From PMP191F sp047602185 (GTDB lineage: Bacteria; Bacteroidota; Bacteroidia; Chitinophagales; Chitinophagaceae), in contig JASGHY010000001.1 of NCBI GenBank assembly GCA_047602185.1, positions 2,232,001 through 2,296,000 on the forward strand: DNA of 64,000 nt, read 5' to 3'. A model generated the notes under the pieces. It did not search any database and had not been told where the DNA came from. It saw only the letters and a list, made by a program, of their open reading frames with translations. The position numbers and the translations under genes were made by a program. The first letter of the stretch is position 1, and each line of letters starts with the position of its first letter. Positions 27,668-36,700 of the stretch are shown piece after piece.

Positions 27668-27763
27668 CTATCTAATAAAAAGGAAATAACAAAGTATCAA
27701 TACAACAGCTACCAAAACAACTATTACAAACTTTGGTATTCTCGGAGTTTCTGATGCATGCAT
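27668..27763 (-). CDS. Small single-span membrane peptide, 31 residues
   Basis: The frame reads MHASETPRIPKFVIVVLVAV and then VLILCYFLFIR, stop. It is a short polar head with a proline, one hydrophobic helix of about 18 residues, and a terminal Arg. The stop lies two bases before the ATG of the 197-residue membrane protein, a spacing that suggests translational coupling. It has no homologue that I know. Being first in an operon with a CPBP protease, it could be a substrate, a regulator of the protease or a leader peptide. Coding status is inferred from hydrophobic pattern and spacing only. Confidence 0.5.
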   Translation of the reverse strand: MHASETPRIPKFVIVVLVAVVLILCYFLFIR

Positions 27764-28559
27764 AATTATGAGTTTTTAATATTTACAATATCGAAACAAA
27801 TTAAAAGACCTCTCTTTTAATATCGCTTAGCATAGCAGGTGTTTAGGATAAAGATCTTATCAATAGGTGCAAATATAAATTCATCACACAGGTCTGGTTC
27901 ATTAGTTAAATAATTAACGCTATCAAATATACACAACACATCAAATATTACAACCATATACCATATACGAAAACTAGTACAAACACTGAACATCAACCAA
28001 TTACACATCTGTCAACAAAACACAGCTGCACATACACGTAACCAACTATACACCCTATACACCCCAACTACTAATCAGCCAAACAAACCAAAGTCATAAG
28101 TGCAACCCATCCCCCATACATGACACCCTCCGGCTTCAGCCAGCCAGCCGATGCCATTGATAAAGCAATTTATTCATACCCTTGCCCCGCCCTTCAGGGC
28201 GGGACAACCATAGCCCCTTCCCTCTTCAGCAGGGCTTGTGGTAAATCCGCCACGCGCCACATTGATAAAGAGTAAAATAAATATCCGGAAAAGAATACCC
28301 GAAAATAGCAGCAATTAACCCGCATCCGCCAAAAGCATATAGAAAGTACGCCTTTACCCCGCATTAGACCTAAAGACCAATTAAAGAAAGCATAAAGAAA
28401 GAAACAGAACGGCATCATATTTTCAGAAGATCGCTATCATAAAAGGATTCCCTGCTCTCACTTTGTTCGATTTCGAACACATAACCGTTTCCTTTCAAAA
28501 TACCTTCGCACACAGATCACCTTCCATTATTTTATAACATCCACTATAAAACAAGGTAT
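27764..28559. other. Intergenic region, about 800 bp, no convincing gene
   Basis: The left part is AT-rich; the middle (about 28010-28140) is strongly A/C-rich on the plus strand and poor in G. At 28181-28203 is a GC-rich palindrome, CCCGCCCTTCAGGGCGGG, that recurs near 56030 and, inverted, near 33410. Short frames on the minus strand (27817-28008 and 28194-28418) have no protein-like composition. Confidence 0.55.
28181..28203. repeat. GC-rich palindromic dispersed repeat
   Basis: CTTGCCCCGCCCTTCAGGG followed by CGGG, preceded by a TTATTCA-type AT stretch. A related copy starts at about 56029 (ACTTGCCCCGCCCTGAAGG) and an inverted, weaker one covers about 33415-33445. Confidence 0.5.
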
Positions 28560-29191
28560 ATGCCCAGGCAATCAGGTGTAGTTAAAAAAGAGCGCAGGGT
28601 TGGCATTGTCATTTTTTATAAGATGCGTAACGGCTATTACATGCGTGTCCGTAGCCGGTTAAGCAGTGAACGTGTAAAAACAGGGAAAGAGTTTAAAACT
28701 ACCATGGTGTATGCCAATCGTATGGCAACAGCTTCCAGACTGGCTGCTAGCATTTACCGGCAGCTTCCGCCGGGCTGGAAACTTCATAGCCTCTACCGCA
28801 AGCTCACGGGTGCTGCAATGCTACATTTGAAAGAAGGCATTGATCCCACCAGGTTCTCCTGAACCTGCAAGCCTTATTGCACCAACTGGGTTATCAGGCT
28901 GATATAACCTACCAACCCATTTTACCATCTTCAGTAAAATTTTCCAACAACACAAAATACAAACAGAGATCCTGCACCAGCACTATAAAACCAACCACAC
29001 CTAATGCAAGACGTCTGTTCACACCGGCTTTATCAATACACGAATTGTACAACCATCAGCCAAAAGAAAAATATCATTGCCGGCCAGAGGCTGTTCCCTA
29101 TCTATATAGAAACCCGAAATCTTTGAAACCTGCATTCCGTATTCTGGATTCCCAATCTAAAATCAATGCCGTTGAATTAAGTGGCTGGTGA
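28560..29191 (+). pseudogene. Small Bacteroidota-type basic protein, apparently frameshifted
   Basis: Codons from 28560 encode a 100-residue basic protein. Its start (MPRQSGVVKKERRVGIVIFY, then KMRNGYYMRV) matches a family of small proteins common in Bacteroidota with the pattern basic-GhhphxGxhxFYK-GYhhR. A stop occurs at 28860, but another frame is open from 28844 and reads QVLLNLQALLHQLGYQADIT and onward to 29191 (NARRLFTPALSIHELYNHQP) with protein-like composition. Joining the frames between about 28844 and 28856 would give one protein of about 210 residues. The last 20 codons overlap a repeat. It is a frameshifted gene, a sequencing error or two genes. Confidence 0.55.
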
Positions 29192-29265
29192 AGACACCAG
29201 CCACGGAGCGCCCCCGGCTGGTGTCTTCACCAGCCGGAATATAATTCCTAATTCAACGACATTGA
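29163..29265. repeat. Nested hairpin element with 19-bp terminal inverted repeats (full copy)
   Basis: The ends are TCAATGCCGTTGAATTAAG (29163-29181) and CCTAATTCAACGACATTGA (29247-29265), inverted copies of each other with two mismatches. Inside are two stem-loops, GGCTGGTGAAGACACCAGCC and GGCTGGTGTCTTCACCAGCC, which are exact reverse complements of each other. The whole element can fold as one long hairpin or as two small ones. Confidence 0.8.
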
Positions 29266-29543
29266 ATCTCAAATCCTGAGACCTGAAATCTTGCATCCTG
29301 CGTCCGGTACTCAATCACAAAATCTCTACATTCCAAAATCAGAAATCTTTGAACCCTGTACATCCGTTTCACGCCCGCCTGAACGAATCATTCGGGCAGG
29401 TTTGACATTTCACCTTTCACGGCCCCACTCACCACTCACTATTCACCATTCACTCCCCTCCCTGTTGAGCAGCCGGCGGACTTCAATGTACAACTGGCTA
29501 TCAAAGCCCCTGTCTGTTGAAATAAAACTTTGTAATTTTAGCC
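29192..29543. other. Intergenic region made of repeats
   Basis: The first 75 bases belong to the nested hairpin element. From about 29263 to 29460 it is a stutter tract. The short stretch after 29465 leads to the kinase start and shows no clear promoter. Confidence 0.55.
29263..29460. repeat. Stutter-repeat tract, copy 2 of 5
   Basis: It contains TGAAATCTTGCATCCTGCG, CAATCACAAAATCTCTACA, ATCAGAAATCTTTGAACCC and CACTCACCACTCACTATTC followed by ACCATTCACTC. The CAATCACAAAATC...CTACATTCC block occurs inverted at about 58066-58090. Confidence 0.65.
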
Positions 29544-32500
29544 ATGCAGCACTGGCGATCCGGCATGTTATTGTTTTCCCTCCTCTTTTTATGGGCTTGT
29601 GCCTGCTGCCAGTCAGCAATGCCTTCCGCCACATCCCCGAAGTACATCTTTCGCCACCTCGATAACCATGACGGGTTACTGGGCAATATGGTACATTCAC
29701 TCGCCCAGGATAAACGGGGTTATATCTGGATAGGGATGGACAAAGGATTGCAACGCTATGACGGACTGCGCCTGCTCCACTTCCCGGACACTGCTGCCAG
29801 CAATGGCCAGGGACCAGCCATCAGGAATTTCTTTTGTGATACTGTCGGCCAACGCATATTATACAATATGTTACCAACCAGCATTCGAGAATGGCGGTCT
29901 TTAAACAAGCAGCCCCGTGAATTATCGGTTGCACAGACATTCGACACTAATCAGACGCACACTTACCTGGATCAAGGCGCACGTTGGCAGGTGCAGAAAT
30001 ACCTGGTACTGAACAGCGATACCGGGAATATGCAACAGGGCATTTGCCTGGTGAAAGCTCCCGACAGTACGCAGCCATCCTTTGCCTTTTTCATTTACGA
30101 CAAACGGCTGCAACAATTATGGATCACCAACAATAAGGACGCGTTATTACTCTTTGATGAACGGCGGGGCACCCGGCAACATGCCGAAGATCATGCCCTG
30201 CTGCAATTGCTCGCCCACAGGAATGCAATCCTCCGGCAGTTGTTCCTGGACAGTCACCACAATCTCTGGCTCCTCACCTGGTCAGATCTGATCTATCGCT
30301 ACAACACGACTACCAATCAATTACAACGCTATTCACTGACGGATCTCCAAAAAAGGAAAGGCATCAGCCATTTGTCACCTACCTGGGTCAGCAGCCTGCT
30401 GGAAGATAATCACGGGCATATCTGGATCAGTACTGCAGGCGCAGGACTGCTGTCGTACGATGCGCAACGGGATGATTTTGATCTGCTACTCCAGGAGCCG
30501 GGCAATGACCTGTCACTACGTTACAATTATGAGTTGTCAGAACTTTTCCAGGACCGCGAAGAAAACATCTGGATAGGGTCTGACAGGGGTATCAATATAT
30601 TCAACCCTTACCGGCAGTACTTCCGGTCGCTGGGCAATCCATTGCCGGGTAATGGCCTGCTACCCGGCAACGAGATCATGGACGTGCAGGCAAGAGCCGA
30701 TGGATGGATGGTTGCCACCTGGGGCAGCGGCATTTTTTTCTACGACCGCCAATTGAATGTGAAACGTCACCTCCTCTTTGGAAATTCCATGGATAAGAAC
30801 CGCGTGTGGTGTTTCCAGGATGATGATGCAGGCAATACCTGGGCAGGCGGTCAGCATGGCTTTCTTCATCTGCTAAACAGGGAGGGCAACCTGCTACAAA
30901 CCACCCAGCCTTCGATTTTTGAATTATCAACCATCAGGTGTATACAAAAAGACAAAACAGGCAACCTGCTGTTTGGCCTGCATAACGGAAAGATCATTAC
31001 CTGGGATCATCAGCAACAACAATTCATTCCCTTTGCTGCACCCACTATTCCTTTTCCGCTATCGACGGTGATGACCATGCTGGTCACTGATTCTACCGTA
31101 TGGGTTGGTACAACGAAAGGATTAGCACGTTTCGATACACGGCAACATAGCTTTACAGCATTGTACCAGCCGGTGTTAACCAGGTCAGCATCCTGTTACA
31201 GCCTGCTTACCTGGAATGACAGCCTGCTGTTGGCAGGCTTTGAGAACGAAGGACTGTATTTCTTCAATACCCACACAAATATTTTCAGCAAGATCAGTTT
31301 CGATTACGACCGGCCGTTATGGTCCTGCAATGCCCTGCATAAAGATGCAGCGGGCAATATCTGGTTCTCGACGGAATACGATATCTGCCAGTACAATCCT
31401 TCCACCAAAGCCTTTAAGGCCTGGCATCCGCAAAAAGGATTATTGTCTTCCGGCTTTTTCGAACCGGGCCGGCTATTACCACTGCCTTCCGGCAACTGGC
31501 TTACCTGGACACATACAGAACTGGTTCAGTTCTCCGGTACAGAAATGCAGCAAACCCCACCCATAGCCAGGGCACCTGTCATTACAGGAGTTTCCGTATT
31601 CGATGAATCGCTGTTCATCGATTCATTACTGTACCTGCATCAGCCATTGCAGTTACCTTATAACCGCAATTTTGTACGCATCGAATATTCAGCCATGCAG
31701 TTCTCGGGGGTAACAGGCTCCGCTTATTATTACCGGTTGATCGGAATAGACCATGATTGGGTGGCTGCGGCAGAAAAGGGCTATGCTGGCTACACCAACC
31801 TTGCACCGGGCAAATACCGGTTTGAAGTGAGGACAGGGGAATCTCCGGCCATTGCTTCACTAGACATTGTGATCATGGCGCCCTTCTGGGAAAAGCTATG
31901 GTTCAGGATCGCCTGTGGCGTATTACTGGCCGGCATTGTATGGGCCATTGTGTACAGGCGTTTCCGGCGTTTACGGACTGAAGCTGCGCTGAGAGAACGG
32001 ATAGCCAACACTGAAATGATGGCCCTCCGTGCACAGATGAACCCCCATTTTATTTTCAACTGTCTCAACGGGATCGATGCGCTCATCCTGAACGATGAAA
32101 AATACCAGGCAACGATCTACCTGAACAAATTTGCAATGCTGATCCGGAATATTCTGGACAGTTCGCGGCAACATACAGTACCCTTTCGCAAGGACCTGGA
32201 AACACTGCGACTGTATATAGAGCTGGAGCAATGGCGGCATGAGCACCGGTTTACCGCAACGATCAATACCGATGACAGTATTGCAGGGGCCGATTACAAA
32301 GTGCCGCCACTGGTGATCCAGCCTTATGTAGAGAATGCCATCTTACACGGGCTCCGCACCCGGATGGATGGAAAGGGCAAACTGACGATCGATATCCGCC
32401 GGAAGGGCAACTGGCTGGTGTACATCATCGAGGACAATGGGGTTGGCCGGGCTGCAACGATGCAATCTGATAAACAACGCCTTTCACATGGCATGGAGAT

Positions 32501-32639
32501 CAATCTCGGAAGACTCACGTTATTCAACCAGGAAGAAGCATCACCGGTGCAGATAACAGACCTTGCAGAAAATGGACAAACCGGTACAAGAGTAGAAGTA
32601 CATCTAAAAATACCAAATGCTGAAAGCAATCATCATTGA
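29544..32639 (+). CDS. Membrane sensor histidine kinase, propeller + Y_Y_Y + LytS-type kinase
   Basis: This 1031-residue sensor starts with a signal/anchor (MLLFSLLFLWACACCQSAM). Residues 35-690 hold two-component regulator propeller repeats (DKRGYIWIGMDKGLQRYDG, DNHGHIWISTAGAGLLSYD), then a Y_Y_Y domain (about 695-775, with YYYRLIGIDHDWVAA), a membrane helix (about 785-805) and a LytS-type kinase. The phospho-acceptor is His835 in QMNPHFIFNCLN; the ATP domain has PLVIQPYVENAILHG and DNGVGR. It signals to the regulator encoded by the next gene, which overlaps it by 23 bp. The ligand sensed by the propeller is unknown. Confidence 0.94.
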   Translation: MQHWRSGMLLFSLLFLWACACCQSAMPSATSPKYIFRHLDNHDGLLGNMVHSLAQDKRGYIWIGMDKGLQRYDGLRLLHFPDTAASNGQGPAIRNFFCDTVGQRILYNMLPTSIREWRSLNKQPRELSVAQTFDTNQTHTYLDQGARWQVQKYLVLNSDTGNMQQGICLVKAPDSTQPSFAFFIYDKRLQQLWITNNKDALLLFDERRGTRQHAEDHALLQLLAHRNAILRQLFLDSHHNLWLLTWSDLIYRYNTTTNQLQRYSLTDLQKRKGISHLSPTWVSSLLEDNHGHIWISTAGAGLLSYDAQRDDFDLLLQEPGNDLSLRYNYELSELFQDREENIWIGSDRGINIFNPYRQYFRSLGNPLPGNGLLPGNEIMDVQARADGWMVATWGSGIFFYDRQLNVKRHLLFGNSMDKNRVWCFQDDDAGNTWAGGQHGFLHLLNREGNLLQTTQPSIFELSTIRCIQKDKTGNLLFGLHNGKIITWDHQQQQFIPFAAPTIPFPLSTVMTMLVTDSTVWVGTTKGLARFDTRQHSFTALYQPVLTRSASCYSLLTWNDSLLLAGFENEGLYFFNTHTNIFSKISFDYDRPLWSCNALHKDAAGNIWFSTEYDICQYNPSTKAFKAWHPQKGLLSSGFFEPGRLLPLPSGNWLTWTHTELVQFSGTEMQQTPPIARAPVITGVSVFDESLFIDSLLYLHQPLQLPYNRNFVRIEYSAMQFSGVTGSAYYYRLIGIDHDWVAAAEKGYAGYTNLAPGKYRFEVRTGESPAIASLDIVIMAPFWEKLWFRIACGVLLAGIVWAIVYRRFRRLRTEAALRERIANTEMMALRAQMNPHFIFNCLNGIDALILNDEKYQATIYLNKFAMLIRNILDSSRQHTVPFRKDLETLRLYIELEQWRHEHRFTATINTDDSIAGADYKVPPLVIQPYVENAILHGLRTRMDGKGKLTIDIRRKGNWLVYIIEDNGVGRAATMQSDKQRLSHGMEINLGRLTLFNQEEASPVQITDLAENGQTGTRVEVHLKIPNAESNHH

Positions 32640-33360
32640 CGACGAATTGAATGGCCGCATTGCCTTGCGGCAAAAGCTAAAGGCATTTTGCCCGGATGTG
32701 GAACTGGTGGGCGAAGCAGCGGGCGGTGAGGGAGGTCTGGCCCTGATTGGCCAGGCAGAACCCGACATTGTATTTCTTGATATTGAGATGCCGCACATGA
32801 ATGGGTTCGATATGCTGCAGCACCTGGACCACCAGCCATTTCACCTGGTGTTCACCACCGCGTTTGATCAGTATGCGATCAGGGCCATCAAACATGCGGC
32901 ATTCGATTACCTGCTGAAACCAGTGAACATTGAAGAATTGCAGCAATGCATCGCCAAAATAAAACAGCACCCCACTTCCGGGAAAACGACTGGCCAGGTA
33001 GCAACGCTGAGCCAGCAATTGCACCTGCGCGATACAATAGGCAAGATCACGATCTCTACGCTGGAGGGGCACCTGTTTTTCGATCTTGCCGATATCCTGT
33101 ACCTGGAGGCCCAGCGCAACTATACAGTACTTCATTTTGTGAACAGGCCCAAACTGACGGCGAGCAAAACACTGAAGGAACTGGAAGAGCTGCTGCCCGA
33201 CAACCAGTTCTTCCGCATCCATCATGCTCATATCATCAACCTGAAATATATCCGGAAATACATCAAGGGCGATGGCGGACAGATAGAAATGCAGAACGGT
33301 GATCTGCTGGATGTGGCACGTCGCAGAAAAGATGCATTCCTACAACTCATCGGCAAATAG
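32617..33360 (+). CDS. LytTR-family response regulator
   Basis: The 247-residue protein has an N-terminal receiver with the acidic pair Asp8/Asp9 (IIIDDE), phospho-acceptor Asp55 (IVFLDIEMP), Thr81 region (VFTTAF) and Lys101 (LLKPVN). The C-terminal LytTR DNA-binding domain spans about 145-245 (YLEAQRNYTVLHF, FFRIHHAHIINLKYI). It overlaps the kinase gene by 23 bp, so the two form a cognate pair. Targets cannot be read; the large protease gene 430 bp downstream is one candidate. Confidence 0.94.
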   Translation: MLKAIIIDDELNGRIALRQKLKAFCPDVELVGEAAGGEGGLALIGQAEPDIVFLDIEMPHMNGFDMLQHLDHQPFHLVFTTAFDQYAIRAIKHAAFDYLLKPVNIEELQQCIAKIKQHPTSGKTTGQVATLSQQLHLRDTIGKITISTLEGHLFFDLADILYLEAQRNYTVLHFVNRPKLTASKTLKELEELLPDNQFFRIHHAHIINLKYIRKYIKGDGGQIEMQNGDLLDVARRRKDAFLQLIGK

Positions 33361-33380
33361 CGAACAATCTTCCCTTACTT

Positions 33381-33407
33381 AGTTAAGAGTTTTGATTCCG
33401 GCGGGTG
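33381..33407. repeat. Dispersed 26-bp repeat, second copy at 12725-12750
   Basis: The shared core is GTTAAGAGTTT(T)GATT followed by CGGCGGGTG. The sequences beyond it are different but both GC-rich and partly palindromic. In each case it begins shortly after the end of, or upstream of, a coding segment. Confidence 0.5.
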
Positions 33408-33454
33408 CTCTTTTCCCAGCCCTGAGGGACAGGCAAGCGCAATAAATATAATAT

Positions 33455-33590
33455 CTTATCCCAACCTCAAATATCAAACATCAAATCTCCAATCCAGTAT
33501 CAGGCATCTGGTATCCGGAAACCCACTCACGACTCACGATTGACGACTCACGAATATTGCCGATTGCCGTCTGCCGATTCACGATCCGGC
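33455..33590. repeat. Stutter-repeat tract, copy 3 of 5
   Basis: It contains AAATATCAAACATCAAATC, CCAGTATCAGGCATCTGGTA and ACTCACGACTCACGATTGA, then CGACTCACGAATATTGCCGA and TTGCCGTCTGCCGATTCACG. Each word is echoed once or twice with one or two changes. Confidence 0.65.
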
Positions 33591-33789
33591 ACCCCTTGCC
33601 CCCCACCGCCTGCTCACCCATAATAACCGTCTGCTCAAAGGATGCCGCTCCCCCCTGCTGATGGCTTACCTTGCCTGCCTGTTATACCTCCACTTTCTTA
33701 TAAAAACCACCCGATTTCCCCTAGCTCTGAATTAAAGCCCCGATAACCGGGCCCTTAATTCTTATTGCCGTTTCATAACTAATAAACTT

Positions 33790-36700
33790 ATGAGCATGTC
33801 CATCACTACCGGAAGGAAGGCACTTATATGCTTTGTCACTGTTATGCTGTTTATTACAGCTTCCGCGCAAAACAGGAAAATTTCTACCCGCCAACAGGCG
33901 CTTACTGTATTGAATAAGAACCTGCCTTTTACTGGCCTCAATCAATCCACGTTGAATGATTACGTGGTAACAGATGCCTATACAGATTCAAAGACAGGCG
34001 ACCTGATAGTATATCTTCAGCAAACCTACCAGGGCGTACCTGTGTACAATAAGATCGGTGTTTATATTTTCAGACACGATACACTGGTTGAAAAAAGAGC
34101 TGACTATCTTCCAAAACCCGGCGTTAAAGCAGGCCCCAATGCCAGCGCCACTCCCGCTATACAGGCAGAGCAGGCCATCCAGCGGGCGGGGCAGCACCTG
34201 TCCATCGCAGTGCCATTACAATGGACTTCAGTAGAAACAGATGCGGCAAGCAGGCATTATGCATTCGATGCCCGTGGCTTTGCGCGGCACAACCTCAGCA
34301 GTGACCTGGTATGGCTCCCTATGGAGCAGGACCAGTTACTGAAACTTTCCTGGAAAGTAAGGATCGGCACTGCCGATGGTAACGAAGAATGGCTGGCCTG
34401 CATCGATGCCGCTACAGGAGAGCTGTTGCAGAAGAATAATCTTATTGTATCAGAAAAAATACAAAGTCCCTCAGAAGCACCCGTTACACCACCGGTATAT
34501 AAAGCTCCCATCGGCCAAACACAACAGTACGGCATCTGGCAACCAAAGGAATTGTCTGCACTACCACCGGCAGTCAACAGCGCCGGCTACCGCGTATATC
34601 CCTTTCCGCTGGAAGCGGCCAACGCTGGTAATCGTGTGCTGGTAAACAATCCCTGGACACTGGCCGGTACCGGCAACAATGCCACTACACTGGGATGGCA
34701 TTATGACAATACCAACGATTATACTTACACACGTGGCAATAATGTGTGGGCCAGACAGGATCTCACCGGAAGAAGAGATACTTATGGCTTTGCAGATACT
34801 TCACTTACTGCAATACCCTCCCTTACTTTCGACCAGGCACTGGATACATCTACCAACCCTATCGGGTATTCTAATATCCGCGCCGGTATCGACAATCTTT
34901 TTTACTGGAACAACCTGATGCATGATATCAGTTACCAATATGGCTTTGATGAAGCAGCAGGAAATTTCCAGGCAGATAACATCGGCCGTGGTGGTATCGG
35001 CAATGATTATGTCCATGCCTTTTCGCAGGATGGCGGCGGCACCAACAATGCCGATTTCTACACGGGGCCTGACGGTGAAAATCCACGCATGCGCATGTTT
35101 CTCTGGAACTCGGTAGTAACACCACTTTGTCATATAAGCAGCCCCGCTGCCGCAGATTATTTTGTAGCAGAAGGCGTCCTCAGCTCGCGCAACAGGTTAG
35201 TTGATGTGGGACCGGTAACAGCAGAAGTAGTACTGGTAAATGATGTAAGTGGCGGCACGCACCGGGCCTGCGGCACCATCTCCAATGCATCAAGCCTGGT
35301 AGGTAAAATTGCCCTGATAGACAGGGGTGGTACCAACTGCCCGTTTACACTGAAAGTAAAGAACGCGCAGAATGCCGGCGCCGTAGCAGTGATCGTGGTA
35401 AATAACGTAGCAGGTAATCCCCTTGTAATGTCAGGCGATGATACCACTATCACTATCCCGGCAGTAATGCTGTCGCTGGCAGATGGCAACACCATCAAAG
35501 CCGGTCTGCCCGGCGTAATTGCTACTTTATCAGCAACGGGCCATAATATAGACGGAGCCCTGGATAATGGGGTCATTGCGCACGAATACACACATGGCAT
35601 TTCAAACCGCCTCACAGCCGGACCGGCCAATGCCAGCTGCTTACTGAACCTCGAACAGATGGGAGAAGGCTGGAGCGATTATATGGCACTGATGGTAACC
35701 ACCAACTGGGCCACTGCTGCCTCAACCGATGGTACAAAAAAACGCCCCATCGGTACTTATGTATTGGGACAACAAACCACAGGGAACGGTATCCGCAGGT
35801 TCCCCTATTCTACCGATATGAGCATCAATCCGCTTACCTATGATAGTCTTGCCACGGCCACTGCCGGCGAGGTCCATTCCATAGGCGAGATCTGGTGCGC
35901 CACCCTGTGGGATATGACCTGGAACATCATTGCAGCAGAAGGCATCGACCCCGATCTGTACCACGGTGCCAAAGGCAATAATATTGCACTGCAACTGGTA
36001 ATGCAGGGACTAAAATATCAACCCTGTGGCCCCGGCTTCCTCGATGGACGGGATGCCATTCTGAAAGCAGACAGCCTGCTATACAACTACGCTCATAAAT
36101 GCGCTATCTGGAATGCATTTGCACGCAGGGGTATGGGCAGAAGCGCCAGCCAGGGACGGGCAGACAGCTATACAGACCAGGTGCCTGCCAAAGACCTGCC
36201 TGCCGGGTTAAGTATTGCACAAACGGTCAACAAAACAGAGGTTGCTTCAGGCGACAATATTGCCTATACCATCAAAGCTACCTGCGACTGCAGTGCTCAA
36301 AACAACATTTCAGTAATAGACACTTTATCTACCAATCTCACCTATCTATCTTCTACAGGTGGTACCTATGCATCTCCTTATGTTCGTTTCGACGGTCTGA
36401 ACTTTGCGCCCGGTGAAACCAAAACTTTTACGGTGCAGGCAAAGGTCAACGCTTCTTACGTACATCCTGATACGCTGATCAATGATACCAGGGATCCTGC
36501 AACCTATTCCTGGACTTCTTCCTTCAGCGGTAGTTATGCCTGGACAGAGGTCACTACCAGGTCGCACAGCAGCTCTCATTCCTGGTATGCCTATAATGCG
36601 ACGATCACAGGTCAGCAGTTCCTTACTTCGGGCGACCTGGTACTGGACACACTTTCCACTTTGTCGTTCTGGCACTATTATGAAACAGAAGCTTCCTTTG

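Larger units (their letters stand above)
33361..33789. other. Intergenic region with two repeat families
   Basis: At 33381-33407 lies AGTTAAGAGTTTTGATTCC followed by GGCGGGTG, which also occurs at 12725-12750. An inverted copy of the GC-rich CTTGCC...CCC repeat follows. From about 33455 to 33590 it is a stutter tract. The promoter of the M36 protease gene should lie in the last 150 bases, but I see no consensus there. Confidence 0.55.

Noticed and set aside
27817..28008. Minus-strand 63-codon frame
   Set aside because: The composition is that of AT-rich non-coding DNA (many Cys, Phe, Ile), with no start context and no neighbour spacing that suggests an operon.
28194..28418. Minus-strand 74-codon frame
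   Set aside because: It overlaps the GC-rich palindromic repeat and reads as low-complexity sequence rich in Phe and Tyr; no homology pattern is visible.
29544..32639. Hybrid two-component system with fused receiver and AraC domain
   Set aside because: The protein ends after the LytS-type ATPase domain; the receiver is a separate overlapping gene with a LytTR domain.
32677..33231. Minus-strand 184-codon frame opposite the LytTR regulator
   Set aside because: This is a shadow of a high-quality coding sequence on the plus strand; the translation has no domain pattern.
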